A stretch of 52,104 nt of DNA from Lachnospiraceae bacterium (GTDB lineage Bacteria; Bacillota_A; Clostridia; Lachnospirales; Lachnospiraceae). Made by a program: the position numbers and the translations under genes. Below are positions 16,056-24,273 of this stretch, piece by piece. The stretch's first letter is position 1, and each line of letters starts with the position of its first letter. Location of the stretch: the NCBI GenBank assembly GCA_024689605.1, contig JAILDD010000050.1, forward strand, positions 1-52,104. Reading direction: 5' to 3'. Under the pieces are notes generated by a model. That model was given only the letters and a program-made list of their open reading frames with translations, did not search any database and had not been told where the DNA came from.

Positions 16056-16922
16056 TCAAGCCTTACCAGCTGCCTCGAATGCCTCGCAGAGCTCTTTAGC
16101 CTTTGCGATGATAGCATCTGAACCGGGCTTAAGAAGCTTTCTGGGATCATATCCCTTGCCCTCAAGATCCTTGCCAGCCTCAACATACTTACGGGTAGCA
16201 TCAGCAAATACAAGCTGAAGCTCAGTATTGATGTTGATCTTGGATACGCCAAGACCTACAGCCTTCTTGGTCTGCTCGAAAGGAATACCTGAACCGCCGT
16301 GAAGAACCATGGGCTTTCCGCCGATAGCTTCCTTGATCTCAGCAAGACGATCGAAGTTAAGTCCAGCCCAGTCTGCAGGATACTTGCCGTGGATGTTACC
16401 GATACCTGCTGCCAGGAAATCTACGCCAAGATCAGCGATAAGCTTGCACTCTGCAGGATCAGCAAGCTCACCAGCGGAAGCAACACCGTCTTCTACACCG
16501 CCGATACCGCCAACTTCACACTCTACTGAAACACCCTTGCTGTGTGCAAGTGCGATGATTTCCTTAGACTTCTCGATGTTCTCATCGATGCCGAAGTGTG
16601 AACCGTCGAACATAACTGAAGAATAACCAACTTCGATGCACTTCTTTGCGCCTTCGAATGTACCATGATCAAGGTGAAGAGCAACGGGAACAGTGATACC
16701 CATAGAATCGATAAGGTCGTTAACCATATCTACAACCAGCTTGTAGCCGCCCATGTACTTTGCAGCGCCTTCTGAAGTCTGGATCATAACGGGTGTCTTT
16801 GTCTCCTCAACAGCCGTAAGAATGCACTTTGTCCACTCAAGGTTGTTTGTGTTGAAGGCCGGAATAGCATAATGACCTTCAAGAGCTTTGTTGACCATCT
16901 CTGTAGCGGAAACGATTGCCAT
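16056..16922 (-). CDS. fba: Class II fructose-1,6-bisphosphate aldolase
   Basis: 288 residues, ATG with AGGAGG about eight bases upstream. Family landmarks are HYAIPAFNTNNLEW at the N-terminus, VPVALHLDHGTFE with the catalytic aspartate and zinc histidine, SVMFDGSHFG, EVGGIGGVEDG, GNIHGKYP with another zinc histidine, PMVLHGGSGIP with the third, and KININTELQ for phosphate binding. It splits fructose-1,6-bisphosphate into dihydroxyacetone phosphate and glyceraldehyde-3-phosphate with zinc and works in the cytoplasm. It is monocistronic with its own promoter and terminator. Codon choice is clearly restricted compared with neighbours, as expected of a highly expressed glycolytic gene. Confidence 0.97.
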   Translation of the reverse strand: MAIVSATEMVNKALEGHYAIPAFNTNNLEWTKCILTAVEETKTPVMIQTSEGAAKYMGGYKLVVDMVNDLIDSMGITVPVALHLDHGTFEGAKKCIEVGYSSVMFDGSHFGIDENIEKSKEIIALAHSKGVSVECEVGGIGGVEDGVASAGELADPAECKLIADLGVDFLAAGIGNIHGKYPADWAGLNFDRLAEIKEAIGGKPMVLHGGSGIPFEQTKKAVGLGVSKININTELQLVFADATRKYVEAGKDLEGKGYDPRKLLKPGSDAIIAKAKELCEAFEAAGKA

Positions 16923-16976
16923 AAAAATATCCTCCTGATTTAAATAATTTGAAAAAATGTATTGAACAACACATAA

Positions 16977-17005
16977 ATTTTATATTCTTTTTCCTTAAAA
17001 ATCAA
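16977..17005 (-). promoter_or_regulatory. Sigma-70-type promoter for fba
   Basis: TTGATT (17000-17005) and TAAAAT (16977-16982) are separated by exactly 17 bases on the minus strand, about 55 bases upstream of the fba ATG, in an AT-rich stretch. Confidence 0.6.
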
Positions 17006-17069
17006 GGTATTGAGTGCTTTATTCTACCCTTTATTCATCTGCATTTTACAATTGGTCTACATAGAAAAA

Positions 17070-17186
17070 TTATGCAAACCATGCCAGCCCCCTGAAATAT
17101 GTACGCTCCATATTTTCCGCAATATCCTGGTCAACGATATCCGCATACTCTTCGATATTGTCTTCATCGATTTCTATTATGCTCAT
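17070..17186 (-). CDS. 38-residue ORF, resembles the first helix region of a GNAT-like protein
   Basis: ATG 17184-17186 is preceded by AGGAGAGGAGACAGT, a strong ribosome site. The 38 residues start MSIIEIDEDNIEEYADIV, contain DIAENMERTYFRGLAW and end FA-stop. The IAEN-x-x-R-x-YFRGLA pattern is like the start of a GNAT-type protein found in Clostridia, which suggests that this is the 5' remnant of a longer gene; it may also be a genuine micropeptide. No continuation was found in the other minus-strand frames before the fba promoter. Confidence 0.45.
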   Translation of the reverse strand: MSIIEIDEDNIEEYADIVDQDIAENMERTYFRGLAWFA

Positions 17187-17248
17187 ACTGTCTCCTCTCC
17201 TGTAAGAGATTAACCAACATACTTATTTTACCAAAAAAATCTTAAGTA

Positions 17249-17280
17249 ATAAAAAGGAACCGCCACAAAACAGCGGTTCC
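17249..17280 (-). terminator. Intrinsic terminator ending the metF-metH operon
   Basis: GGAACCGC and GCGGTTCC form an eight-base stem with a nine-base loop followed by TTTTTATT on the minus strand, just after the metallophosphoesterase stop. Confidence 0.9.
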
Positions 17281-17288
17281 GCACACAT

Positions 17289-18131
17289 CTACTCAACCTC
17301 TATGATCACCACTTCCGGCTGATTGAAATACCTGGGAAGAGGAGTGCTTTCACGGCCCAGTCCCCTGCTGACTTCCATAAGGCTCCCATTAGGAAGGGTG
17401 TACAGACCGTTTACATATTCCGCCATCAGCCCCTGGTCCGGTGCAAAAAGTCCCCTGCCTATGATTGGAATAAAGAACTGTCCCGCATGGGCATGTCCTG
17501 CCATTATCAGGTCAAAATCATACTTTGCATATTTGTCCACCTTTTCCGGCCTGTGGGTAAGCAGCACCTTCAGATGGGAATCATCGGTCTGCGCATATGC
17601 CCGGTCAATCTGCTCCGTCCACTGTTTGTCCGTCATGTCAGTGGGATCATCAACGCCGCAGATGTCTATAATGCAGCCGTTTATATCTACTGTCTCGCAG
17701 TCCCCCTCCAGGACATGTACGCCTATCCCCTTAAGGTAATCTTTCATTTCATCCTGCCTGTGGCTCCAGAATTCGTGGTTTCCCGTCACATAATAGCAGG
17801 GATATTTTGACACAAGGTACTCAGCCGTTATCTTTGAATTCCCGTCATCTAAGACATCATCAAAAAAATCCCCGCCAAGCATGACAATGTCCGGGGATTC
17901 CTTATCTATCCTGTTCAGCAGCCATTTCTGGTCTTTGCCGTAATAACATGAATGCAGGTCTGTGACCAGCGCAAAGCGTACGCTGCCGCCATCCAGCTTT
18001 TCACTATCCACAGCTATTCGCTCCGTCACCGGAAGCCATGTGGAAAGCGAAAAAAGAGCGAACAGTATCAGGACTGATATTTTTGCAATGAGAATATTTT
18101 TCTTATTTTTTTTATCCAAAACCTCACTCAC
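17289..18131 (-). CDS. Membrane-anchored metallophosphoesterase (YaeI-like)
   Basis: 280 residues from a GTG at 18129-18131 overlapping the lipid kinase stop. A single N-terminal membrane helix lies at about 13-33. It contains all calcineurin-like motifs: LVTDLHSCYYG (D, H), VMLGGDFFDD (GD), YVTGNHEFW (GNHE), VLLTHRPEK, and AGHAHAGQFF (GHxH). These bind two metals and hydrolyse phosphomonoesters or diesters. YaeI-type members act on UDP-diacylglucosamine or related lipid head groups. Its position after a diacylglycerol kinase-like gene supports a phospholipid or polyprenyl substrate, but the real one is unknown. Confidence 0.85.
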   Translation of the reverse strand: MSEVLDKKNKKNILIAKISVLILFALFSLSTWLPVTERIAVDSEKLDGGSVRFALVTDLHSCYYGKDQKWLLNRIDKESPDIVMLGGDFFDDVLDDGNSKITAEYLVSKYPCYYVTGNHEFWSHRQDEMKDYLKGIGVHVLEGDCETVDINGCIIDICGVDDPTDMTDKQWTEQIDRAYAQTDDSHLKVLLTHRPEKVDKYAKYDFDLIMAGHAHAGQFFIPIIGRGLFAPDQGLMAEYVNGLYTLPNGSLMEVSRGLGRESTPLPRYFNQPEVVIIEVE

Positions 18132-19122
18132 TGTACCGAACCATCCGCAGACGCCTCTGCATGCATTTCACTTCTATCGAGACAGCCTTAGTCTCTACCT
18201 CGCCGTCAGTATGCACATAGAGCTCCTCACCGCACCGTATGGCAAGCCTGCTTCCCTTTCCGAAGAAGACTCCGTCCACATCCGTATGGGTTCCCTTATA
18301 CATCTTCGGGAGCGCCATGGCCACCTCCCGCCTGGTCAGTCTGTTCGTATAGACATAGTCAAATATGCCGTCATCACAGGAGGCATCAGGTGCAAACATA
18401 AGTCCGCCCCCCTGATACTTATGGTTCATCACTGCCACCAGCATACTCTTTGACAGATGCTTTCTTTCACCGGTATCTTTATCTTCTATGGTTATATCAG
18501 TAATCGGGGACAACGCAAGCTGCTTCACGCATAAAGTGGGATAGCTCAGTGCACCCGCATCAAATTTGTTCAGTGCCTTTTTAGCCCTTGAGTGCATCGC
18601 CTCTTCGCAGACGGAAGCATCCAGTCCCATTCCGCAGCTTACTGCAAAGTACCGGCTCTTTCCGTTATACTTTTCATCCGCCGCCTCAAGATATGTAAGT
18701 TTTCCAATGTCAAACTGATCGAAACGGCCCTCTTCTTTTTTCAGTGACCTCATAATTCCCCTGAAGATTTCCACCGGTTTCTTCGGGTACTCAAGTCCCC
18801 TTGCCAGGTCATTGGATGAGCCTACGGGGATATAAGCAAACTCCACCCTCTCAAAGGGATCGTCTTCCGGATGACTGTTCTCATACATAAGCATACCCTG
18901 GAGTGCCGTATTGAAAGTTCCGTCACCTCCAAGTACGAAAACAGTCAGGTGCCCCTTATCCTTTTCCAAAAGCTTTTTTACTATAAGATCCGCCCCTCTG
19001 TCCCTGGCTGTAAGATATCCTCTGAAGGGTTCTTCTATCTTCCTTACGGCTTCGATCAGATTGTGTCTTTCTATCTGGCCCTTGCCTATTCCCGAAGCGG
19101 GATTCATTACAAAATAGAGCAT
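18124..19122 (-). CDS. Diacylglycerol/lipid kinase family protein (YegS/DgkB-like)
   Basis: 332 residues, ATG with GAGGTGAG upstream that lies inside the metH 3' end. Key points are the nucleotide-binding VLGGDGTFNTALQG (GGDGT), YIPVGSSNDLARGL in place of the usual P-x-GTxND-x-AR, and KSRYFAVSCGMGLDASVCEEA, with the C-terminal MFAPDASCDDGIFDY. The family phosphorylates diacylglycerol or related lipids using ATP and matters for recycling lipid released by lipoteichoic acid or lipoprotein synthesis. It is fourth in the metF operon and may be grouped there by chance. Confidence 0.9.
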   Translation of the reverse strand: MLYFVMNPASGIGKGQIERHNLIEAVRKIEEPFRGYLTARDRGADLIVKKLLEKDKGHLTVFVLGGDGTFNTALQGMLMYENSHPEDDPFERVEFAYIPVGSSNDLARGLEYPKKPVEIFRGIMRSLKKEEGRFDQFDIGKLTYLEAADEKYNGKSRYFAVSCGMGLDASVCEEAMHSRAKKALNKFDAGALSYPTLCVKQLALSPITDITIEDKDTGERKHLSKSMLVAVMNHKYQGGGLMFAPDASCDDGIFDYVYTNRLTRREVAMALPKMYKGTHTDVDGVFFGKGSRLAIRCGEELYVHTDGEVETKAVSIEVKCMQRRLRMVRYSE

Positions 19123-19123
19123 T

Positions 19124-21634
19124 TTAACTCACCTCGAAAACTTTTTCCGCGTATCTTACGGATCCCATCGCATCCTTTGAATAATGATCCGCACCTATCA
19201 TGTCAGCATATTCCTGGGTCATGACGGCCCCCCCCACCATCACAAGGGTCCCGGCCTTTTCTTTCTGCAGCTGCTTGATAGTCTCCTCCATCGAAGGCAC
19301 TGTGGTAGTCATAAGCGCACTTAAACCCACCAGTTTTATATCCTCCGCAACCGCAGTCTCAACTATCAGTTCAGGTGCCACATCCTTGCCCAGGTCCAGC
19401 ACCTCGTATCCGTAATTTTCAAGCAATACCTTCACAATATTCTTGCCGATATCGTGGATGTCTCCCTTTACCGTAGCCAGGATGATACGGCCTTTTAACT
19501 GGCCTTCATCCCCGCTTTTCTTAAGTGTCCCTCTTATGACAGCAAAAGCAGCCGATGCGGATTCCGCACTCATAAGAAGCTGAGGAAGGAACATGGTCTT
19601 TTTCTCAAATCCACGTCCCACTATGTCGAGAGCGGGAATAAGCGCACCGTCGATTATTTCAAGAGAGTCCATCCCTTCGTTCAAGAGTTCCTCTGTAAGT
19701 GCCCCCGCCCTGTCCTTCATTCCCTTTACAATGCAGTCAACAAGAGGAAGCTTACGTTCGTCCTCTATGCTTTCATAGAGGCTGCTTTTTTTCACTGGGG
19801 ATTTTTTTTCTCCTGTAGCAGCACCTCCACCCACAGCGAGCCTCGCAGCTTTTTCATCTTCAGCTGCCTTATACTCCTCTGCGAAGCCTATGAAAGACAT
19901 GCAGTTTTCATCCTGCATGTTTAAAGCGCAGAACGCATAATAAGCCTTCATCATCTCTGTGGATGCCGGATTCATTATGGCTGCCGACAGGCCGTTGTTC
20001 ATGGCCTGGGTAAAAAATATTGAATTGACTATTTCCCTGCAGGGAAGCCCGAAGGATATGTTCGATACTCCCAGGGATGTAAGTCCTCCCAGCTCGTCAT
20101 GTATCCTCTTCAATGCTTCAAGGGTGACTAGTGCAGAGTCCGGCTCTGCGCTGATACTCATTGCCAGGGGATCGATTATTATGTCCTTTTTCTTTATGCC
20201 GTATTCTGCCGCTTTAGCATATATCTTCTTTGCAATATCAAGCCTGCCTTCCGCAGTCTTAGGAATTCCTTCCTCATCAATGGTAAGGGCTACCACCAGG
20301 CCGCCGTATTTTGCAGCAAGAGGGAAAACCTGCTCCATGACTTCTTCCTTGCCGTTTACGGAATTGATCATGGGCTTGCCGTTATACATCCTTAAGGCTT
20401 TTTCCATGGCAATGGGATCCGTGGTATCTATCTGCAGGGGCAGGTCTGTGATTGCCTGAAGTGCCCCCACTACTTCGCACATCATAGCCACTTCATCTAT
20501 TTCGGGAAGTCCCACATTTACATCCAGGACATCCGCATGGTTATCCTGCTCCTCCATTCCCACCTGAAGTATATGGTCTATGTCGTGCTCCCTTAGTGCC
20601 TGCTTGAATCTCTTTTTTCCCGTAGGATTGATACGCTCGCCTATGAGTACAGGCTTGCCGCCGAAACGTACAGACCTTGTATAAGATGTGATGAACGTAT
20701 CATTTTTTTCTGTAAGCGGCATCGGTGTCATTTCCTTTACCGCTTCTATCATTGCGGCTATATGAGCAGGAGTTGTGCCGCAGCATCCCCCCAGAACCCT
20801 TGTGCCCTTTGACGCGATCTTTACCATTGCCTCCGCGAAATCTTCAGGCTTTACATCAAAAACGGTCCTGCCGTTTTCAGTCCTGGGAAGTCCTGCGTTT
20901 GGATTGACCACCACAGGCACGGACGAATATTTAACCAGCTCATCAACTATCTCCATCATCTGGTCAGGGCCTAAGGAACAGTTCACACCTATGCAGTCCA
21001 CTCCCAGGCCTTCTGCCACTGCCACCACCGTGCAGGGATCCGCACCGGTAAGCAGCTTATGGGACTCATCATATGCAGTGGTAAGTACCACCGGAAGACC
21101 GCTTTCCTTCGCCGCAAGGACAGCTGCCTTTGACTCATAAATGTCAGTCATGGTCTCCACAAGAATCAGGTCCACCCCCGCCTTCATTCCGGAATCCACG
21201 GTAGCCTTGAATATTTCATAGGCTCTTTCGAATTCCATATCGCCTAAAGGCTTTAACAGATGTCCCAGGGGGCCTATATCGAGTGCTACATAATGATCCT
21301 TTCCCACCGAAGGATCCTTTTCCATATTCTCTATCGCGTTACGGGCATGCCCTACCGCAGATGCTATTATCAGGTCAAGCGGCATCTCCGGATCATCTGT
21401 CTGGAACTTAAGTATATTTCCGCCAAAGGTATTGGTCTTAAGAATATTTGCTCCTGCCCTTATGTAGTCGCTGTGCATCTTTTCGATGACATCTCCATGG
21501 GTAAGGTTCCATGTCTCAGGAAGCTCACCGGGCTTAAGCCCCGCAGCCTGCAGGATGGTTCCGCACCCGCCTTCAAAGTAGGTGAAGCCCTCCCGTATCC
21601 TGTCCATTACATTTTTCTTCTTGTCAGTACTCAT
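19124..21634 (-). CDS. metH: Cobalamin-dependent methionine synthase (three-domain MetH)
   Basis: 836 residues. Domain 1 (1-290) is the homocysteine S-methyltransferase barrel with a zinc-binding cysteine in GVNCSLGPD and the GGCCGTTPAHI pair. Domain 2 (about 310-600) is the pterin-binding barrel starting PVLIGERINPTGKK, with DVLDVNVGLP for methyltetrahydrofolate. Domain 3 (about 635-836) is the cobalamin cap and B12 domain, with GDIHDIGKN (DxHxxG lower axial ligand) and GLSALMTTTVP. The SAM-dependent reactivation domain of E. coli MetH is absent here and encoded by the upstream gene. It moves the methyl group from 5-methyl-THF to homocysteine to make methionine. The upstream ribosome site is weak, suggesting coupling to the previous gene. 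Confidence 0.97.
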   Translation of the reverse strand: MSTDKKKNVMDRIREGFTYFEGGCGTILQAAGLKPGELPETWNLTHGDVIEKMHSDYIRAGANILKTNTFGGNILKFQTDDPEMPLDLIIASAVGHARNAIENMEKDPSVGKDHYVALDIGPLGHLLKPLGDMEFERAYEIFKATVDSGMKAGVDLILVETMTDIYESKAAVLAAKESGLPVVLTTAYDESHKLLTGADPCTVVAVAEGLGVDCIGVNCSLGPDQMMEIVDELVKYSSVPVVVNPNAGLPRTENGRTVFDVKPEDFAEAMVKIASKGTRVLGGCCGTTPAHIAAMIEAVKEMTPMPLTEKNDTFITSYTRSVRFGGKPVLIGERINPTGKKRFKQALREHDIDHILQVGMEEQDNHADVLDVNVGLPEIDEVAMMCEVVGALQAITDLPLQIDTTDPIAMEKALRMYNGKPMINSVNGKEEVMEQVFPLAAKYGGLVVALTIDEEGIPKTAEGRLDIAKKIYAKAAEYGIKKKDIIIDPLAMSISAEPDSALVTLEALKRIHDELGGLTSLGVSNISFGLPCREIVNSIFFTQAMNNGLSAAIMNPASTEMMKAYYAFCALNMQDENCMSFIGFAEEYKAAEDEKAARLAVGGGAATGEKKSPVKKSSLYESIEDERKLPLVDCIVKGMKDRAGALTEELLNEGMDSLEIIDGALIPALDIVGRGFEKKTMFLPQLLMSAESASAAFAVIRGTLKKSGDEGQLKGRIILATVKGDIHDIGKNIVKVLLENYGYEVLDLGKDVAPELIVETAVAEDIKLVGLSALMTTTVPSMEETIKQLQKEKAGTLVMVGGAVMTQEYADMIGADHYSKDAMGSVRYAEKVFEVS

Positions 21635-21658
21635 CTGTCGTATCCGTTTTCCTGTCTG

Positions 21659-22306
21659 TTATGCTTCGTATCCGTTCCTGCCCGGTCTGTCGCTTATGCC
21701 TATAACTGCCGTAACCGATTTTTCCGGTGCCATTATCATCGTATCCATCAGGGTAATGCCTGCATGCTTGGCAGGGTTCAGTACAGAAAAGATTCCCCTC
21801 TGGTTTTCCAGTTCAAAATCCCCGTAGCCCGGGCTGAACCTCGCCCTCAGGTATTTTGATTCCTCTGCAGCCTTCTGTTCAAGCATTTCATTAACCGAAT
21901 CACATACCGCTTCTACTGCTGCCGCGCCTACTGCCTGCATCACTGCAGTCTCTGACATGGATAAAAACCTGGTTCGCTGCAGGCTTCTGTCAAACACTGC
22001 CCCTATGGTCGCCGCAAAGATAAACGCTTCGCTGCAGCCCGACAGATGCCTGGACAGCACCTCACTCTTCGTTGCGCCGTAAGGAAAAGTAAGCACGCAG
22101 CTTTCTTCGTCATTTTCAAAACTGTATCTGGCATAGCAGGCCTTAGGCATCATGATCTTTTTTACTTCAGCTATCTTTTTTTCGATAAGCTTTAAGTCCT
22201 CACCTTCAGCAGGATTTCCGCCGTATCCCAGGTACCTGGTCACCTCCTGTACTTTGATCTCAAGCTCATCCACAGCAGGTATGTAAATCAGTACAGGATG
22301 CTCCAT
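21659..22306 (-). CDS. Methionine synthase reactivation domain protein
   Basis: 215 residues; ATG overlaps the metF stop by one base (TAATG). It corresponds to the SAM-binding activation domain of MetH. SCVLTFPYGATKSEVLSRHL precedes the helix region AVMQAVGAAAVEAVCDSVNEML, and ARFSPGYGDFELENQRGIFSVLNPAKHAGITL carries the R-x-SPGY(G/P) SAM-binding signature. It reductively methylates cob(II)alamin in MetH when the cofactor is oxidised. Splitting this domain onto a separate gene is known in Clostridia and Thermotogae. It lies between metF and metH, so it is made with its target. Confidence 0.88.
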   Translation of the reverse strand: MEHPVLIYIPAVDELEIKVQEVTRYLGYGGNPAEGEDLKLIEKKIAEVKKIMMPKACYARYSFENDEESCVLTFPYGATKSEVLSRHLSGCSEAFIFAATIGAVFDRSLQRTRFLSMSETAVMQAVGAAAVEAVCDSVNEMLEQKAAEESKYLRARFSPGYGDFELENQRGIFSVLNPAKHAGITLMDTMIMAPEKSVTAVIGISDRPGRNGYEA

Positions 22307-23190
22307 TATCTCCCCTTGTCAGCGCATGAAGGAATGATGTCGGAAAGATTTGCCATTATCTTCTCTGCCACATCAGCCTTGTTCATAGTATAAATATGTA
22401 TATGCTCTATGCCGTTTGCCAGCAGGTCTATGATCTGGTCTGTGGCATAGGCTATTGCCGCCTGCTTCAGCGCCTCGGGCTTATCGCCGTAACGGTCAAG
22501 TATGGCAACATATCTCCTGGGCACAAATGCCTGGGAAAGCTTTATGATCCTCGCCATCTGGTTTGCCCTTGTGACAGGCATTATGCCTGCAGTCACCGGA
22601 ACACTTATCCCGGATTCCCTGAGTTTGTACATATAGTTATAGAAGAGATCATTATCAAAGAACATCTGGGTGGTAAGGAACTCGCAGCCCGCATCCACCT
22701 TAAGCTTTATTCCTTCTATGTCGGCTTTCATGTCTGCCGACTCGGGATGCTTTTCCGGATAGCAGGCACAGCCGATGCAGAAATCACCGTATTTCCTGAT
22801 CACGGGGATAAGCTCGCTGGCATGCTTGTATATCCATTCGTCCGTGCTCTCCACGCCCTCCGGCAGGTCACCTCTGAGTGCAAGTATATTTTCCACACCT
22901 GCTGCCTTAAGAGACTCCAGCTGGTCCTTTATCTTTTCCTCAGATGCATTCACACAGGTAAGATGTGCAAGGGCTGTCACACCTTTCTTCTCTATGTCGG
23001 AAGCTATTGCGGTGGTATACTTCCTGGTGCTTCCCGCTGCCCCATAGGTAACGCTCATAAAATCAGGCTTTAAGTCTGCCACTTCATTTACAGCCTGACT
23101 TACCTTGTCATAAACCTCACTTGTCTTAGGCGGAAAAACCTCCAGTGAAAGCGTAGGTTTGTCTTCTTTGTAAATCTCCGATATTTTCAT
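22306..23190 (-). CDS. metF: 5,10-methylenetetrahydrofolate reductase
   Basis: 294 residues, ATG 23188-23190 with AGGGAG close upstream. The TIM barrel starts LSLEVFPPKTSEV (active-site glutamate), then DFMSVTYGAAGSTRKYT, LAHLTCVNA, NILALRGDLPEG, GCACYPEKHP and EFLTTQMFFDND, and PVTAGIMPV. It reduces methylene-THF to 5-methyl-THF with FAD, providing the donor for the MetH encoded two genes downstream. No riboswitch is visible before it; the space to the DUF1653 gene is only 44 bases, so it may share that gene's transcript. Confidence 0.97.
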   Translation of the reverse strand: MKISEIYKEDKPTLSLEVFPPKTSEVYDKVSQAVNEVADLKPDFMSVTYGAAGSTRKYTTAIASDIEKKGVTALAHLTCVNASEEKIKDQLESLKAAGVENILALRGDLPEGVESTDEWIYKHASELIPVIRKYGDFCIGCACYPEKHPESADMKADIEGIKLKVDAGCEFLTTQMFFDNDLFYNYMYKLRESGISVPVTAGIMPVTRANQMARIIKLSQAFVPRRYVAILDRYGDKPEALKQAAIAYATDQIIDLLANGIEHIHIYTMNKADVAEKIMANLSDIIPSCADKGR

Positions 23191-23234
23191 AATCTCCCTT
23201 TCTGCCGCATATCATTCGGCGCGGTATTCCTCTT

Positions 23235-23837
23235 TTATCTTAACCTTCTCTTCTCGTACTGATCTCTTACCGTAAGCGTCTCCTTGATGAGACGAACTCT
23301 TTTTTCAACCGTATCCTCTATGGGTTCCATCCCCAGCGACAGTTCCATGGGGGTAAGTATTTCCGGTGTGATCTCATCCCTTATCTCATAAAGAACGGTA
23401 AGCTTCTCCTCTACCGTCCCTGCATCCAAAAACTTAAGCAATGCAGGATTGATCTGTCCTTCTGCTTTTTTTGCTGTCTGCATCTGATCCTGGACATCTG
23501 CAGAAGTATCCGCAGTCTGAAGATCCGGTTCTGCCGCTGCCGGTTTTGAATCCTGCGCAGAACTTACTGCTTCAGGCATCGCCACAGGAGCCTGTGCCCG
23601 TCTCTGCAACGGCGCAAATCTTTCCTTCTGGGCGACATCCGGATATTTGTCACGATCTACATCGCTTAAGAATTCTTCAAGGCTTCTGGTATATACTTTA
23701 TAAGGATGATACAGTGCCTGATATACCACCACCTGTCCGCCTGTCCCCGAGTCTTCCGCTATCATAAGGACCTGATATTCACCACCCTTGAAGTGCTTAA
23801 ACCGTTCAAAAGGTGCAGGTGTCTGTCTGCCTTCCAT
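23235..23837 (-). CDS. DUF1653-domain protein with long C-terminal extension
   Basis: 200 residues. The N-terminal 65 residues match DUF1653: PFERFKHFKGGEYQVLMIAED, then GGQVVVYQALYHPYKVYTR and EEFLSDVD. This small SH3-like domain usually stands alone in proteins of 70-90 residues. Here it continues with a Gln/Ala-rich linker (80-130) and a helical C-terminal part (LKFLDAGTVEEKLTVLYEI). The function of the family is not established. It precedes metF by 44 bases in the same direction. Confidence 0.75.
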   Translation of the reverse strand: MEGRQTPAPFERFKHFKGGEYQVLMIAEDSGTGGQVVVYQALYHPYKVYTRSLEEFLSDVDRDKYPDVAQKERFAPLQRRAQAPVAMPEAVSSAQDSKPAAAEPDLQTADTSADVQDQMQTAKKAEGQINPALLKFLDAGTVEEKLTVLYEIRDEITPEILTPMELSLGMEPIEDTVEKRVRLIKETLTVRDQYEKRRLR

Positions 23838-23891
23838 ATCTTCTCTCCTTCCCGTGACTGTTCCTGATCGAATACTTTCGATCAGACACTT

Positions 23892-24119
23892 CTAGTCAAA
23901 TACTTCCTCGCCGGTCATCTGTGCATCAGCCTCCGCCTTAGCCTTCTCTGCTGCTGCTTCTTCTATTCCTTTTATGCCGGACAGGGCATCAAAAGCTCCG
24001 AACTGTGCTGCCCTGGATTCCATGCTCATCTGAGGATGCCTGTCTGACACATGATGCGGCAGGTCTATTATTCCGCTGTATTCACCGTCTTTTGACGGAG
24101 TAGACATTTTTCCCTTCAT
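23892..24119 (-). CDS. YolD-like small protein
   Basis: 75 residues from ATG 24117-24119 with GAGAGG seven bases upstream; starts further out or at MSTPSKDG are possible. The core IIDLPHHVSDRHPQMS then ESRAAQFGAFDALSG resembles YolD-like proteins, which in Firmicutes commonly sit next to Y-family DNA polymerases. No polymerase gene is adjacent here, so it is an orphan. The C-terminal tail is Ala/Glu-rich. A TATAAT hexamer at 24149-24154 on the minus strand could be its -10. Confidence 0.65.
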   Translation of the reverse strand: MKGKMSTPSKDGEYSGIIDLPHHVSDRHPQMSMESRAAQFGAFDALSGIKGIEEAAAEKAKAEADAQMTGEEVFD

Positions 24120-24259
24120 TAACAGCCTCTCTATGACATACCCGTTTATTATACTACATATCATAAGTATAAATAAACCTTTTACGCATTAAAGCCTGCC
24201 ATGTGGCGGCATTACTTTCATCCCCATAAAAAAACAGATGAAAAACAGCCAAAAAGTAA

Positions 24260-24265
24260 TATAAT
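24260..24265 (+). promoter_or_regulatory. TATAAT -10 box nine bases before ATG (possible leaderless transcript)
   Basis: TATAAT at 24260-24265 would place the transcription start at or within one or two bases of the lipoprotein ATG at 24274. There is no Shine-Dalgarno sequence in the AATATGAATTT between them. The -35 region is poor. Confidence 0.4.
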
Positions 24266-24273
24266 ATGAATTT

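Noticed and set aside
23191..23234. SAM or cobalamin riboswitch before metF
   Set aside because: The space is 44 bases and no conserved riboswitch core was seen; the leader of ahcY also lacks an SAH-riboswitch consensus.
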